A stretch of 25,666 nucleotides of DNA, from IMG/VR virus record IMGVR_UViG_3300033153_001772, positions 1-25,666 of that record, one strand, 5' to 3'. Position 1 is the first letter of the stretch, and each line of letters begins with the position of its first letter. The position numbers and the translations under genes were made by a program. The DNA is from a virus. The notes under the pieces are model-generated. The model was given only the letters and a program-made list of their open reading frames with translations. It was not told the origin of the DNA and made no database searches. This document shows positions 1-5,616 of the stretch, one piece after another.

Positions 1-28
1 TAGAGCCTCCATATGAGCAAAGAACAGC

Positions 29-58
29 AAAAAACCAGCTTGTAAGAGCTGATTTTTT
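29..58 (+). terminator. Rho-independent terminator, probably bidirectional
   Basis: CAGCT (36-40) pairs with AGCTG (47-51) around a six-base loop. After one mismatch, an A6 run (29-34) pairs with a T6 run (53-58). The A6/T6 flanks let it work on either strand. It could end a transcript entering from the left or the minus-strand transcript started near 589. Confidence 0.6.
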
Positions 59-61
59 GTG

Positions 62-272
62 TGTGGATATTTCAAAACTCATTTATGGAACTAACCATTA
101 TTAACCAAACCCAAACAATAACCACAACACTACGCAACAGCAGACCAAGGGCTTTATTTTTTGCCCTAACCTAATAGTAGTAACTAAAAAAGACATAGTA
201 ATAGATAACTAACAGATTATGGATAGCTTAAAACGCAACCAAGAGCCTTGCATAATGGCTAGTTGTGGATAA
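62..272. promoter_or_regulatory. Cluster of DnaA-box-like sites
   Basis: TGTGGATAA at 264-272 is a perfect complement of the bacterial DnaA box TTATCCACA, and it sits in the inverted repeat GTGGA-TAAT-TCCAC (266-279). Near matches are TGTGGATAT (62-70) and TTATGGATAG (217-226). A further one-mismatch copy, TGTGGATGA, lies at 1904-1912. Nine-base matches can arise by chance in AT-rich DNA, so origin use is only suggested. Confidence 0.35.
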
Positions 273-322
273 TTCCACGATATAGGGGTAGCGGTAGCCC
301 TTGGGGTATTTTTTGCCCCCAA
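148..322. repeat. Two related stem-loops with an A/T-run loop
   Basis: AGGGC (148-152) pairs with GCCCT (163-167) around a T-rich loop. TTGGGG (301-306) pairs with CCCCAA (317-322) around another T-rich loop. Both contain TATTTTTTGCCC followed by AACC, so they look like copies of one element. A third TTTTTTGCCCT occurs at 799-809. On the minus strand the loops become A-rich. Their role is unknown; protein binding sites or RNA hairpins of the minus-strand transcript are possible. Confidence 0.4.
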
Positions 323-457
323 CCTGTAACTACTACTATAAGAGGTATAAGACACTTAAGCACTCACACACTCAAGCGTTAGGGCATGAGTGATAGCGTG
401 GTAGTGGATAGCCCAAGAGTGGGTTGGAGTATATACACCCCTCCCAACTCACACACC

Positions 458-494
458 TAAAAGAATAAAGCCCCCAGTTATAAGGGCTATAACT
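458..494 (-). terminator. Minus-strand Rho-independent terminator
   Basis: Read on the minus strand, AGCCCTT pairs with GGGGGCT (two G-U pairs) around a short loop and is followed by a T-rich tail (TTTATTCTTTT). The same DNA holds an alternative perfect 7-bp hairpin, AGTTATA / TATAACT (476-482 and 488-494). It lies about 100 bases downstream of the minus-strand promoter. Confidence 0.5.
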
Positions 495-589
495 ATGGAG
501 CATACACAACAAGAGCATTGAAAGCGTTAAAATGGAAGGCGATAGGATAGGAAAGCGAGAGGGTGGGGGTACGGGGTACAATAGGGCAA
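458..589 (-). ncRNA. Possible short minus-strand RNA
   Basis: A transcript from the promoter at 596-624 should start near 589 and could end at the T tract around 458, giving an RNA of about 130 bases. Its 5' half is rich in C and U and shows little pairing. A 69-codon frame lies inside it, but it needs a TTG start, has no ribosome site, and ends in TGA, which no other gene here uses. An RNA is therefore the better reading, though expression is unproven. Confidence 0.3.
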
Positions 590-595
590 GATATG

Positions 596-624
596 ATTAT
601 ATACCCCCCACCGTACATATGCAA
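596..624 (-). promoter_or_regulatory. Minus-strand sigma70-type promoter
   Basis: On the minus strand, TTGCAT (624-619) is followed by exactly 17 bases and then TATAAT (601-596). This is the same -35, spacing and -10 as the plus-strand promoters at 920, 2473 and 5564, so it is likely real. Predicted start is near 589, running leftward out of the window or to the terminator at 458. Confidence 0.65.
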
Positions 625-788
625 TACCCAATATTAATGTAATACATATATATTATATACTACTATTAACGTAAGTTAGCCATTAAAAGGATACTTATTT
701 ACCCCCCCGTAAAAGGAGAGTGCTCTCTCACAAGGACTAGGTATAGCTACCTTAAAAGACCACCTACTAAAAAGTGAAAAAAACAGAG

Positions 789-851
789 AAAAAACGTCTT
801 TTTTGCCCTAAAAAACGTCTTTTTTCCCTCCTTTTTTGTCTTTTTTCTGTC
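789..851. repeat. Tandem A6-CGTC-T6 repeats
   Basis: AAAAAACGTCTTTTTT occurs twice in tandem (789-804 and 810-825), separated by GCCCT. Two more T6 blocks (832-837, 841-846), each followed by a GTC-type triplet, come after. Each unit can form a weak A6/T6 hairpin with a CGTC loop. The array lies upstream of the small-terminase promoter and could block read-through, bind a protein or bend DNA. Function unknown. Confidence 0.5.
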
Positions 852-866
852 TATTTCTTAGAGAGG

Positions 867-878
867 GCTAACGTTAGC
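867..878. promoter_or_regulatory. Perfect 12-base palindrome, candidate operator
   Basis: GCTAACGTTAGC is a perfect palindrome about 40 bases upstream of the -35 at 920, followed by an A-rich tract. A diverged copy is seen on the opposite strand around 665-680 (GGCTAAC and ACGTTA separated by two bases). Two related palindromes flanking a promoter region suggest a regulator binding site. This is inference. Confidence 0.4.
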
Positions 879-919
879 AAAAAAATAAAAATAAAAATAG
901 TAGAAAAACAGCGTAATAC

Positions 920-948
920 TTGCATTTATTGCACAAATATGCTATAAT
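920..948 (+). promoter_or_regulatory. Promoter of the small terminase operon
   Basis: TTGCAT (920-925), 17-base spacer, TATAAT (943-948), with an extended -10 TGC just before it. The usual start is 7 bases beyond the -10, at about 955, only 3 bases before the ATG at 958. No Shine-Dalgarno site is present, so the mRNA is predicted to be leaderless. Confidence 0.8.
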
Positions 949-957
949 ACACTAAGT

Positions 958-1509
958 ATGAAGATAAGTAAAGAAAACAAAGTAGAACTATTCAAGAGTC
1001 TAGCATCTCAACCTCTATATGAGGTAGGAGTTGCATATAACATGGATAGGTTCTATAAGAACAAGGTAGCGATAAAGAACGCTGTCTATAAGATATACAA
1101 CGATATTAGGCACAAACCTGAAGATTATGGTCTAGCCATTGAAACTGTTAACTTAGTAGTGGATGCAGTACAGAACAGGTCTGCAGCTCCATCAACATCG
1201 TTACAGGTAGATAACACTAAGTTGGAGACTAAAGAGCTATTAGGTAACATACAGGGGAAGACACTGCGACTACTTGACAGACGACTTGATTTGTTGTCTA
1301 AGTCTAAGAAGAAGTTAGAGAGTGTATCCCTGACACAGTTAGGTACACTAGCTGGTATCATCTTTGATAAGAATCAGATAATTAAAGGTGAGGCTACGCA
1401 ACACGTAGCAGTCCACGCTAAGATAGATAAGGATATGTCACCAGACCAATTGATTGAATTTGTGCAGAAGACTAGGGAGGGTCACTTTGAGGAGAACACA
1501 AAGAAATAA
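958..1509 (+). CDS. Small terminase subunit (TerS)
   Basis: A 183-residue protein, probably the DNA-recognition subunit of the packaging motor, which marks phage DNA for cutting by TerL. The N-terminal third is helical and could hold the DNA-binding helices. Residues about 95-150 are rich in Leu, Lys and Arg with heptad-like spacing, followed by a KNQIIKGEATQ stretch of a type I associate with small terminases. The call rests on this pattern, the size, and the position just upstream of the large terminase. The ATG at 958 is chosen because a consensus promoter ends 9 bases before it. A tiny gene follows after 1 base. Confidence 0.65.
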   Translation: MKISKENKVELFKSLASQPLYEVGVAYNMDRFYKNKVAIKNAVYKIYNDIRHKPEDYGLAIETVNLVVDAVQNRSAAPSTSLQVDNTKLETKELLGNIQGKTLRLLDRRLDLLSKSKKKLESVSLTQLGTLAGIIFDKNQIIKGEATQHVAVHAKIDKDMSPDQLIEFVQKTREGHFEENTKK

Positions 1510-1510
1510 A

Positions 1511-1657
1511 ATGAAAGCATTTACTGATTGTATGAAAAAGGGAGGAAAAATAAAGACTAGACAACTAGGTAAGGGTAAGTACCAGAGGATTTGCACACTT
1601 AAGAAGAAAGCCTACCTGGGAGAGATTAAGGTTAGAAAGAATCCTAAGAAACGTTAG
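1511..1657 (+). CDS. Small basic protein, function unknown
   Basis: A 48-residue, strongly basic protein with two cysteines (C7, C28) and a Lys/Arg-rich end (VRKNPKKR). The pattern is a short helix, then GGKIKTRQLGKGKY and a small beta-like part around ICTLKKKAYLGEIKV. The ATG at 1511 lies 1 base after the TerS stop, so the two are likely co-translated; a longer TTG-started form would overlap TerS and is less likely. The TAG stop (1655-1657) overlaps the first two bases of the tRNA. High charge suggests nucleic-acid binding, but no family is recognised. Confidence 0.6.
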   Translation: MKAFTDCMKKGGKIKTRQLGKGKYQRICTLKKKAYLGEIKVRKNPKKR

Positions 1658-1723
1658 GTCTGTTAATTGGATTAGCAGTAGCCTCCAAAGCTACTTACGA
1701 GGGTTCGACTCCTTCCAGACCTG
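1656..1723 (+). tRNA. tRNA-Trp (anticodon CCA), shortened D arm
   Basis: Acceptor stem AGGTCTG (1656-1662) pairs fully with CAGACCT (1716-1722), with G1723 as discriminator. The anticodon stem is GTAGC / GCTAC (1678-1682, 1690-1694) around loop CTCCAAA, giving anticodon CCA. The T stem is GAGGG / CCTTC with loop TTCGACT. A1-T72, G73 and CCA match bacterial tRNA-Trp identity. The D region is only about 13 bases (AATTGGATTAGCA); compared with E. coli tRNA-Trp, about four bases of the 5' D stem are missing. No CCA tail is encoded. It overlaps the preceding stop codon and may need processing from that mRNA. Confidence 0.75.
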
Positions 1724-1731
1724 CTAAACAC

Positions 1732-1760
1732 TTGACATTTATACTGAAATATGATACAAT
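1732..1760 (+). promoter_or_regulatory. Consensus promoter of the structured RNA
   Basis: A perfect TTGACA (1732-1737), 17-base spacer and TACAAT (1755-1760) preceded by TGA. This is the best -35 in the window. The predicted start, 1767, is within a base of the first base of the outer stem of the RNA below. Confidence 0.85.
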
Positions 1761-1766
1761 AGCTAT

Positions 1767-1883
1767 AGTGTTGTTAGGTTAACGAAATGTAATGTTTTTA
1801 CATTGTAATATAAAAAGCCTTCGCAACTGCGAGATTCGTTTAACCTCAATCAACACTAGTTGTTGGGGCTTTTTATATTATAA
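1767..1883 (+). ncRNA. Novel-looking structured RNA, probable pseudoknot
   Basis: An RNA of about 115 bases beginning at its own consensus promoter. Stem P1 pairs 1766-1773 with 1851-1858 (TAGTGTTG / CAACACTA). P2 pairs 1777-1786 with 1835-1845 with one bulged T. Inside P2 are hairpins ATGTAA / TTACAT (1787-1803) and TCGC / GCGA (1821-1832). The strand left between them, 1806-1819, is perfectly complementary over 14 bases to 1867-1880 beyond P1. P1/P2 and this long helix cross, so they form a pseudoknot or two alternative folds. There is no open reading frame of note. I do not recognise the family; a riboswitch-like attenuator or a stand-alone phage RNA are both possible. Confidence 0.6.
1803..1883 (+). 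terminator. Terminator-like long helix with GGGGC-T5
   Basis: TAATATAAAAAGCC (1806-1819) pairs with GGCTTTTTATATTA (1867-1880), extendable by G-U and A-U pairs at both ends to about 17 pairs. The 3' arm is a GGGGC followed by T5 and more A/T, as in an intrinsic terminator. Its 5' arm sits inside P2 of the RNA, so termination may compete with P1/P2 folding. Confidence 0.5.
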
Positions 1884-2259
1884 GTAATTTTACAACTGAA
1901 GTTGTGGATGAGCAATGGGGCATCTCTCATCAGAAAAATAAACATTGTCCGAGATAGTTGTGCTCTTTTTGCAAACTAGGGGGTAGCGTTCTTTTAGCCG
2001 TTCTCGTCCTCTAGCCGAAAAAGTACATAACTTAATAAACTGTCAACTAAGGTTAAAGTTAAGACCCACGCTGATACACACCCTCAGCAGGTTACATTGT
2101 ATGCTCTACATATATTGGTAGAAGATGTAACAGGGAAAACGGTAATGACTGAAATTGGTAAATCCGTCTCATACCCTCTTGTTGATACAACTTCAGCCAT
2201 ATCGCCCAATACGTTCCTTACCGTTTCGGTAAAGAACGGTGGGTGTGTCTTTAAACACA
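1884..2259 (+). other. Non-coding stretch with serial hairpins before glutaredoxin
   Basis: No convincing gene is seen. Perfect or near-perfect hairpins follow each other: ACAAC / GTTGT (1892-1905), GATGAG / CTCATC (1907-1931), CTAGGGG / CCTCTAG (1976-2014, one G-U), GCTGA / TCAGC (near 2070-2090), and a strong one at 2212-2238. It could be a long structured leader of the glutaredoxin gene or several small RNAs. A plus-strand frame crosses it but has no features of a gene. Confidence 0.4.
2212..2238 (+). promoter_or_regulatory. Strong hairpin upstream of glutaredoxin
   Basis: CGTTCCTTACCG and CGGTAAAGAACG pair in 11 of 12 positions around a TTT loop. It ends 21 bases before the ATG at 2260. 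No T tract follows, so it is more likely a leader structure or processing signal than a terminator. Confidence 0.45.
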
Positions 2260-2484
2260 ATGATACTATATACAACAACAAACTGTCCTCACTGCCAACT
2301 CTTAAAGGAGTTCTTAAACGAACACAATATTTCCTTTATGGCATATGACATAACTAATGACGCTACTAAGAGACAGGAACTAATAGAGATGACAGGACAA
2401 ATGGGAGTTCCTATCTTAGAGATTGATGGTGACTACTACGTAGGATTCAACGAGACACTACTAAGAAATGTATTGCATTTATAA
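2260..2484 (+). CDS. Glutaredoxin-like thiol oxidoreductase
   Basis: A 74-residue protein with the complete small glutaredoxin/NrdH pattern: beta strand, redox motif CPHC near the N-terminus, a helix, then the cis-proline segment GVPILEIDGDYYVGF. Such proteins pass electrons to ribonucleotide reductase or reduce disulfides in the cytoplasm. The start at 2260 (MILYTTTN) puts the motif in its normal place; an upstream start would add residues foreign to the fold. No ribonucleotide reductase gene is in the window, so its partner may be elsewhere or host-encoded. Its last codons contain the -35 of the large terminase promoter, so the two genes are physically interlocked. Confidence 0.85.
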   Translation: MILYTTTNCPHCQLLKEFLNEHNISFMAYDITNDATKRQELIEMTGQMGVPILEIDGDYYVGFNETLLRNVLHL

Positions 2485-2501
2485 GGTAAGTGTGCTATAA
2501 T
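2473..2501 (+). promoter_or_regulatory. Promoter of the large terminase
   Basis: TTGCAT (2473-2478), 17-base spacer, TATAAT (2496-2501) with TGC extension. The -35 lies inside the end of the glutaredoxin gene. Predicted start near 2508 leaves a 4-base leader before ATG 2512, so the mRNA is effectively leaderless. Confidence 0.8.
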
Positions 2502-2511
2502 ACAGTAAACT

Positions 2512-5127
2512 ATGCTAACAACAGAGCAAAGGGAAGCAGAGACACAAAGAAAGGAAAAGGTATTCCAAGAGTACCTTCTTTCTGCTGACTACCAGAAGAA
2601 ACTAAAACTGAGAGCAGAGATTAACGATGCCTGTGGACGTAGTGCCAAAGCTAGGGTAGCCACATGGCAACTATGCGAAAGACCTGACAATACTGTTGAA
2701 GGAATAAAGTTCTTCCTCAATAACTTCTGCTATACTCTCAGTACAAAGACTGACCCCAAACACCTACCCTTTATATTATTTGAATTTCAGGAAGATGCTA
2801 TTAGATGGATTGTAGACAGAATTGAAGGTAAAGAAGATGGACTCATAGAGAAGTCACGGGAAATGGGAATGTCTTGGTTAATGTTTGTAGCTGTACCAAT
2901 CTATTACTGGTTATTCCGTGATGGTATCAACATCTTAGTTGGTTCTTATAAGGAAATGCTTGTAGATGATAGAGGTATTGACTCTCTCTTCGGTAAGATG
3001 GATTATCTACTACAGGGACTACCTAAATGGTTACTACCTAAAAGGTTCAAATCTGATAAACATAGGAAGAAGATGCAATTAACCAACCCCGCCAACAACA
3101 ACCTTATTACAGGAGATACTATGAACCCCAACTTTGGACGTGGAGCTAGGAAGACATTGGTGATGTATGATGAATTAGGATTCTGGGACTATGCTAAAGA
3201 TGCTTGGGAAGGTGCGTCAGATACTACCGACTGTAGGATATGTAACAGTACACCTTGTGGCTATAACTACTATGCTCAATTAAGGGAATCAGAGATGCCT
3301 GTACTATCATTATTATGGAAACTTCATCCATTAAAAGACCAAGCCTGGTATGACTACCAGAAACTACGAAGGACTGAAGAGGAACTCGCCCAAGAGGTAG
3401 ACATCTCCTATTCTAAGTCTAGGGAAGGTAGAGTCTACCCTGAATGGAATGAGACCAATGTAGAACGAGGACTGTTTGAGTATGACGACAATGCACCCTT
3501 GTTTGTATCCCAGGACTTCGGGAAATGTATGTCTGAGGATACAGAAGCTCTTACAAAAGAAGGATGGAAAACTTATGATAAGTTAAATGTAGGAGATTTA
3601 ATATATACTCTTAATCAAGAAACATTAAAGGGAGAGTGGCAACCTATTAATGGAATTTATGTAAAAGATTATGATGGTAAATTAAAGATGTTTAATAGTC
3701 CTAAAATGAAGGCTATGTTTGAACCAGACCATAAATGGTATACACAAAAGTGGTATGGAAAAGATAGAAAAATAGTTCCTGGTAGTTTTAAAAGTTCTGA
3801 TGAGTTCAAAACTACAGATATACTTCCTGTTGCGGCTGTGTCAGGTGAATTACCTAAAAATAAAACTTACGATAATAGCTTAGTAAAACTTCTTGCTTGG
3901 TCTTGGACAGAAGGTCATATAGGATTAAGTGGTGCAATTGAGATAGGTCAAGCTATACCAGAAAATATCCCTACCATAAGAAAGGTTCTTGAAGATGAAT
4001 TTGGAAAACCAAAGAAGAGTTTACTTGGTGTTAAGGAATCAGCATGGACAGAAAGAAAACCAAGATGGAGAAAGAATACTAATTATCCAATAACTATTTT
4101 TTATATTAATAAACCTGGAGCAAAAAGAATCAGAGACTTATTTAACGAAGATAAGGTTATTAAATATGATGTTATTAATAAGTTTACAAAAAAACAATTA
4201 GAATCATTTATGCACCACAGTATGATGGCTGACGGTTGTAATAGTCTACTTAAACAATCTAATCTAAAAAGAACAGAAGTGTTCGGTTATGTTTTATCAT
4301 TACTTGGATATAGAACATCTTTTGGAACTGAAAAAATGAAAGGATATTCAGACTGTCATTATGTTAGATATTCAACCAAAGATAAATTATATCTTGGAAA
4401 TTATATTAAAACAAAGAATCATATAGTTGACGTTGATTATAATGGAAAGATTTGGTGTCCAAGTATAGATAATCATGTTTGGTTAGCTAGAAATAGAGGA
4501 AAAACTTATTTTACTGGCAACAGTGATGACAATGCTATCATATGGGCACAGCCTACTAAGGATGGTAAGCTAAGGATTATTGATACCTATAGGAATACAG
4601 GGAAGAACATAGACTTCTATGTACCTTTTATTACTGGATACTTCCCTGGTGACTCTAACTATAACTATACCGCAGATGAACTAAATATAATAGAAGACCA
4701 CAGAAACTGGAAAAGAGCTACACACTTCGGAGACCCAGCAGGTAGATTCCATAACCAAGTATCAGATGAGTCTGTTATTGACGTATTAAGAAAATATGGT
4801 GTAGTTGTTAACTTTAAGGACAAATGGAAAGAATTTAAGATTAGAAAGAGTACTACTAAGAGACTAATAATGGATGGTATAGAACTGAACTCCAATGTTA
4901 GGAACAAATACTTTGATATATGTATCATTAACTCTTCTTACCCTAAGGTTAAGTCAGAGGGTATGGCACAGGTTAGGAGTGAGAAACCACTTCACAATTC
5001 TTATTCACACTACAGGAGTGCCTTAGAATACCTAGCCTTAGGACTATCTGATATGGATAATAGAAAGCACACACCAATAGATAAGTTTAAACCAAGAAGC
5101 AGTGGTAGAATCGCTGGAGGATACTAA
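2512..5127 (+). CDS. terL: Large terminase subunit (TerL) with intein
   Basis: The ATP-driven motor and nuclease that packages phage DNA into the empty head. The N-terminal ATPase has a Walker A variant SREMGMS (about residues 115-121) and Walker B LVMYDE (216-221). The C-terminal RNase H-like nuclease begins at VSQDFG (D335 is a likely metal ligand) and continues after the intein with SDDNAIIW. The 871-residue precursor is longer than usual because residues 339-670 form an intein; without it the protein is 539 residues, normal for TerL. The start at 2512 follows a promoter by 10 bases. A small gene starts 1 base after the stop. Confidence 0.93.
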   Translation: MLTTEQREAETQRKEKVFQEYLLSADYQKKLKLRAEINDACGRSAKARVATWQLCERPDNTVEGIKFFLNNFCYTLSTKTDPKHLPFILFEFQEDAIRWIVDRIEGKEDGLIEKSREMGMSWLMFVAVPIYYWLFRDGINILVGSYKEMLVDDRGIDSLFGKMDYLLQGLPKWLLPKRFKSDKHRKKMQLTNPANNNLITGDTMNPNFGRGARKTLVMYDELGFWDYAKDAWEGASDTTDCRICNSTPCGYNYYAQLRESEMPVLSLLWKLHPLKDQAWYDYQKLRRTEEELAQEVDISYSKSREGRVYPEWNETNVERGLFEYDDNAPLFVSQDFGKCMSEDTEALTKEGWKTYDKLNVGDLIYTLNQETLKGEWQPINGIYVKDYDGKLKMFNSPKMKAMFEPDHKWYTQKWYGKDRKIVPGSFKSSDEFKTTDILPVAAVSGELPKNKTYDNSLVKLLAWSWTEGHIGLSGAIEIGQAIPENIPTIRKVLEDEFGKPKKSLLGVKESAWTERKPRWRKNTNYPITIFYINKPGAKRIRDLFNEDKVIKYDVINKFTKKQLESFMHHSMMADGCNSLLKQSNLKRTEVFGYVLSLLGYRTSFGTEKMKGYSDCHYVRYSTKDKLYLGNYIKTKNHIVDVDYNGKIWCPSIDNHVWLARNRGKTYFTGNSDDNAIIWAQPTKDGKLRIIDTYRNTGKNIDFYVPFITGYFPGDSNYNYTADELNIIEDHRNWKRATHFGDPAGRFHNQVSDESVIDVLRKYGVVVNFKDKWKEFKIRKSTTKRLIMDGIELNSNVRNKYFDICIINSSYPKVKSEGMAQVRSEKPLHNSYSHYRSALEYLALGLSDMDNRKHTPIDKFKPRSSGRIAGGY
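3526..4521 (+). other. LAGLIDADG intein inside TerL
   Basis: A protein intron of 332 residues (C339-N670). It starts with CMSEDTEALT, a typical N-terminal splice block, and ends FTGN followed by Ser671 as the downstream nucleophile. The usual penultimate His is Gly, a variant found in some inteins. Two degenerate LAGLIDADG motifs are visible: LVKLLAWSWTEGH (acid E467) and LESFMHHSMMADGC (acid D574), so the homing endonuclease may be active. The insert is visibly richer in A/T third bases than the flanking TerL, a sign of later arrival. It sits within the nuclease motif DFGK-SDD, so TerL should be inactive as nuclease until splicing. Confidence 0.92.
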
Positions 5128-5128
5128 A

Positions 5129-5503
5129 ATGAAATCAGAATACTTTAAAAGGTTCAAGAAGGACTGTGAAAGAATCAGTCCCCACATCAAGTTCAGACGC
5201 ATTAAGTTTGGCTTCTATCGTCTGTACTGGATTAATGGTGGAGAACCAGCTTACCTCTACGAAGTGATGGAGGATATGCCACAAAAAGGCTACAACATAG
5301 AGGAAAAGAACATTCAATTACAGAGCCAACGATACTATGAGGAATATGAGGACAATGCCGAACTAATACAGAAAATAAAGAACTTTAGAGAAGGATACTG
5401 GGATTCACTAGACAGAATAAAGACCCGTGTTTACATGTTAAAGAACGATAAGGAGTTCCGTAAGGAAGCCACCAATGCTTATAAGACTAGGATAGTAAAA
5501 TAA
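5129..5503 (+). CDS. Uncharacterised protein after TerL
   Basis: A 124-residue charged protein with many Lys, Glu, Tyr and Arg. The middle part reads IKFRRIKFGFYRLYWINGGEP, suggesting beta strands, and the last third is helical. It begins 1 base after the TerL stop; GGAGG lies 6-10 bases before the ATG but is also part of TerL codons. A GTG start 27 bases earlier would overlap TerL and is less likely. No family is recognised. Position between terminase and portal suggests a packaging or connector accessory role; this is inference. Confidence 0.65.
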   Translation: MKSEYFKRFKKDCERISPHIKFRRIKFGFYRLYWINGGEPAYLYEVMEDMPQKGYNIEEKNIQLQSQRYYEEYEDNAELIQKIKNFREGYWDSLDRIKTRVYMLKNDKEFRKEATNAYKTRIVK

Positions 5504-5513
5504 GAAAACTTGG

Positions 5514-5534
5514 TCTAAAATTAAAAATTTTAGA
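5514..5534. terminator. Perfect 9-bp AT hairpin after the packaging genes
   Basis: TCTAAAATT and AATTTTAGA pair perfectly around an AAA loop, 11 bases past the stop at 5503. Stem GC content is very low and no clear T tract follows, so it may be a weak terminator or a processing site. Confidence 0.35.
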
Positions 5535-5536
5535 TG

Positions 5537-5565
5537 AAGTTTAATTAAAGAATTAAATTAAACTT
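5537..5565. promoter_or_regulatory. 10-bp inverted repeat overlapping the portal -35
   Basis: AAGTTTAATT (5537-5546) and AATTAAACTT (5556-5565) are perfect inverted repeats with a 9-base centre. The right arm shares its last two bases with the -35 TTGCAT of the next promoter. Symmetry plus overlap with a promoter element is the usual look of an operator; it could also be an RNA hairpin of incoming transcripts. Confidence 0.45.
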
Positions 5566-5592
5566 GCATTATATTACAACTTGTGCTATAAT
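5564..5592 (+). promoter_or_regulatory. Promoter of the portal-capsid operon
   Basis: TTGCAT (5564-5569), 17-base spacer, TATAAT (5587-5592) with TGC extension. Predicted start near 5599 gives an 18-base leader with no Shine-Dalgarno site before ATG 5617. It is the only one of the mapped protein-gene promoters with a leader longer than 4 bases. Confidence 0.8.
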
Positions 5593-5616
5593 GAAATAAA
5601 TCTTGTTAAATAGATA

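Larger units (their letters stand above)
1..919. other. Long non-coding control region left of the packaging genes
   Basis: No convincing gene is found on either strand here. The stretch holds many short hairpins, runs of A6/T6, two runs of six to seven C, an AT-rich patch near 630-670, DnaA-box-like sites, a 12-base palindrome, and promoters pointing outward on both strands (minus at 596-624, plus at 920-948). This is what a phage control region or replication origin between two divergent operons looks like. Origin function is inference; no initiator gene is in the window. Confidence 0.6.

Noticed and set aside
372-581. Minus-strand frame of 69 codons
   Set aside because: It needs a TTG start, is Pro/Ser/Leu-rich without a domain, ends in TGA (unused elsewhere), and overlaps a likely terminator. 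An RNA fits better.
789-851. CRISPR-like or tandem repeat array
   Set aside because: Only two true repeat units with no spacers; they are A/T-run hairpins.
2097-2348. Plus-strand frame of 83 codons overlapping glutaredoxin
   Set aside because: It overlaps the clear glutaredoxin frame and hairpins, has no promoter or ribosome site, and no recognisable pattern.
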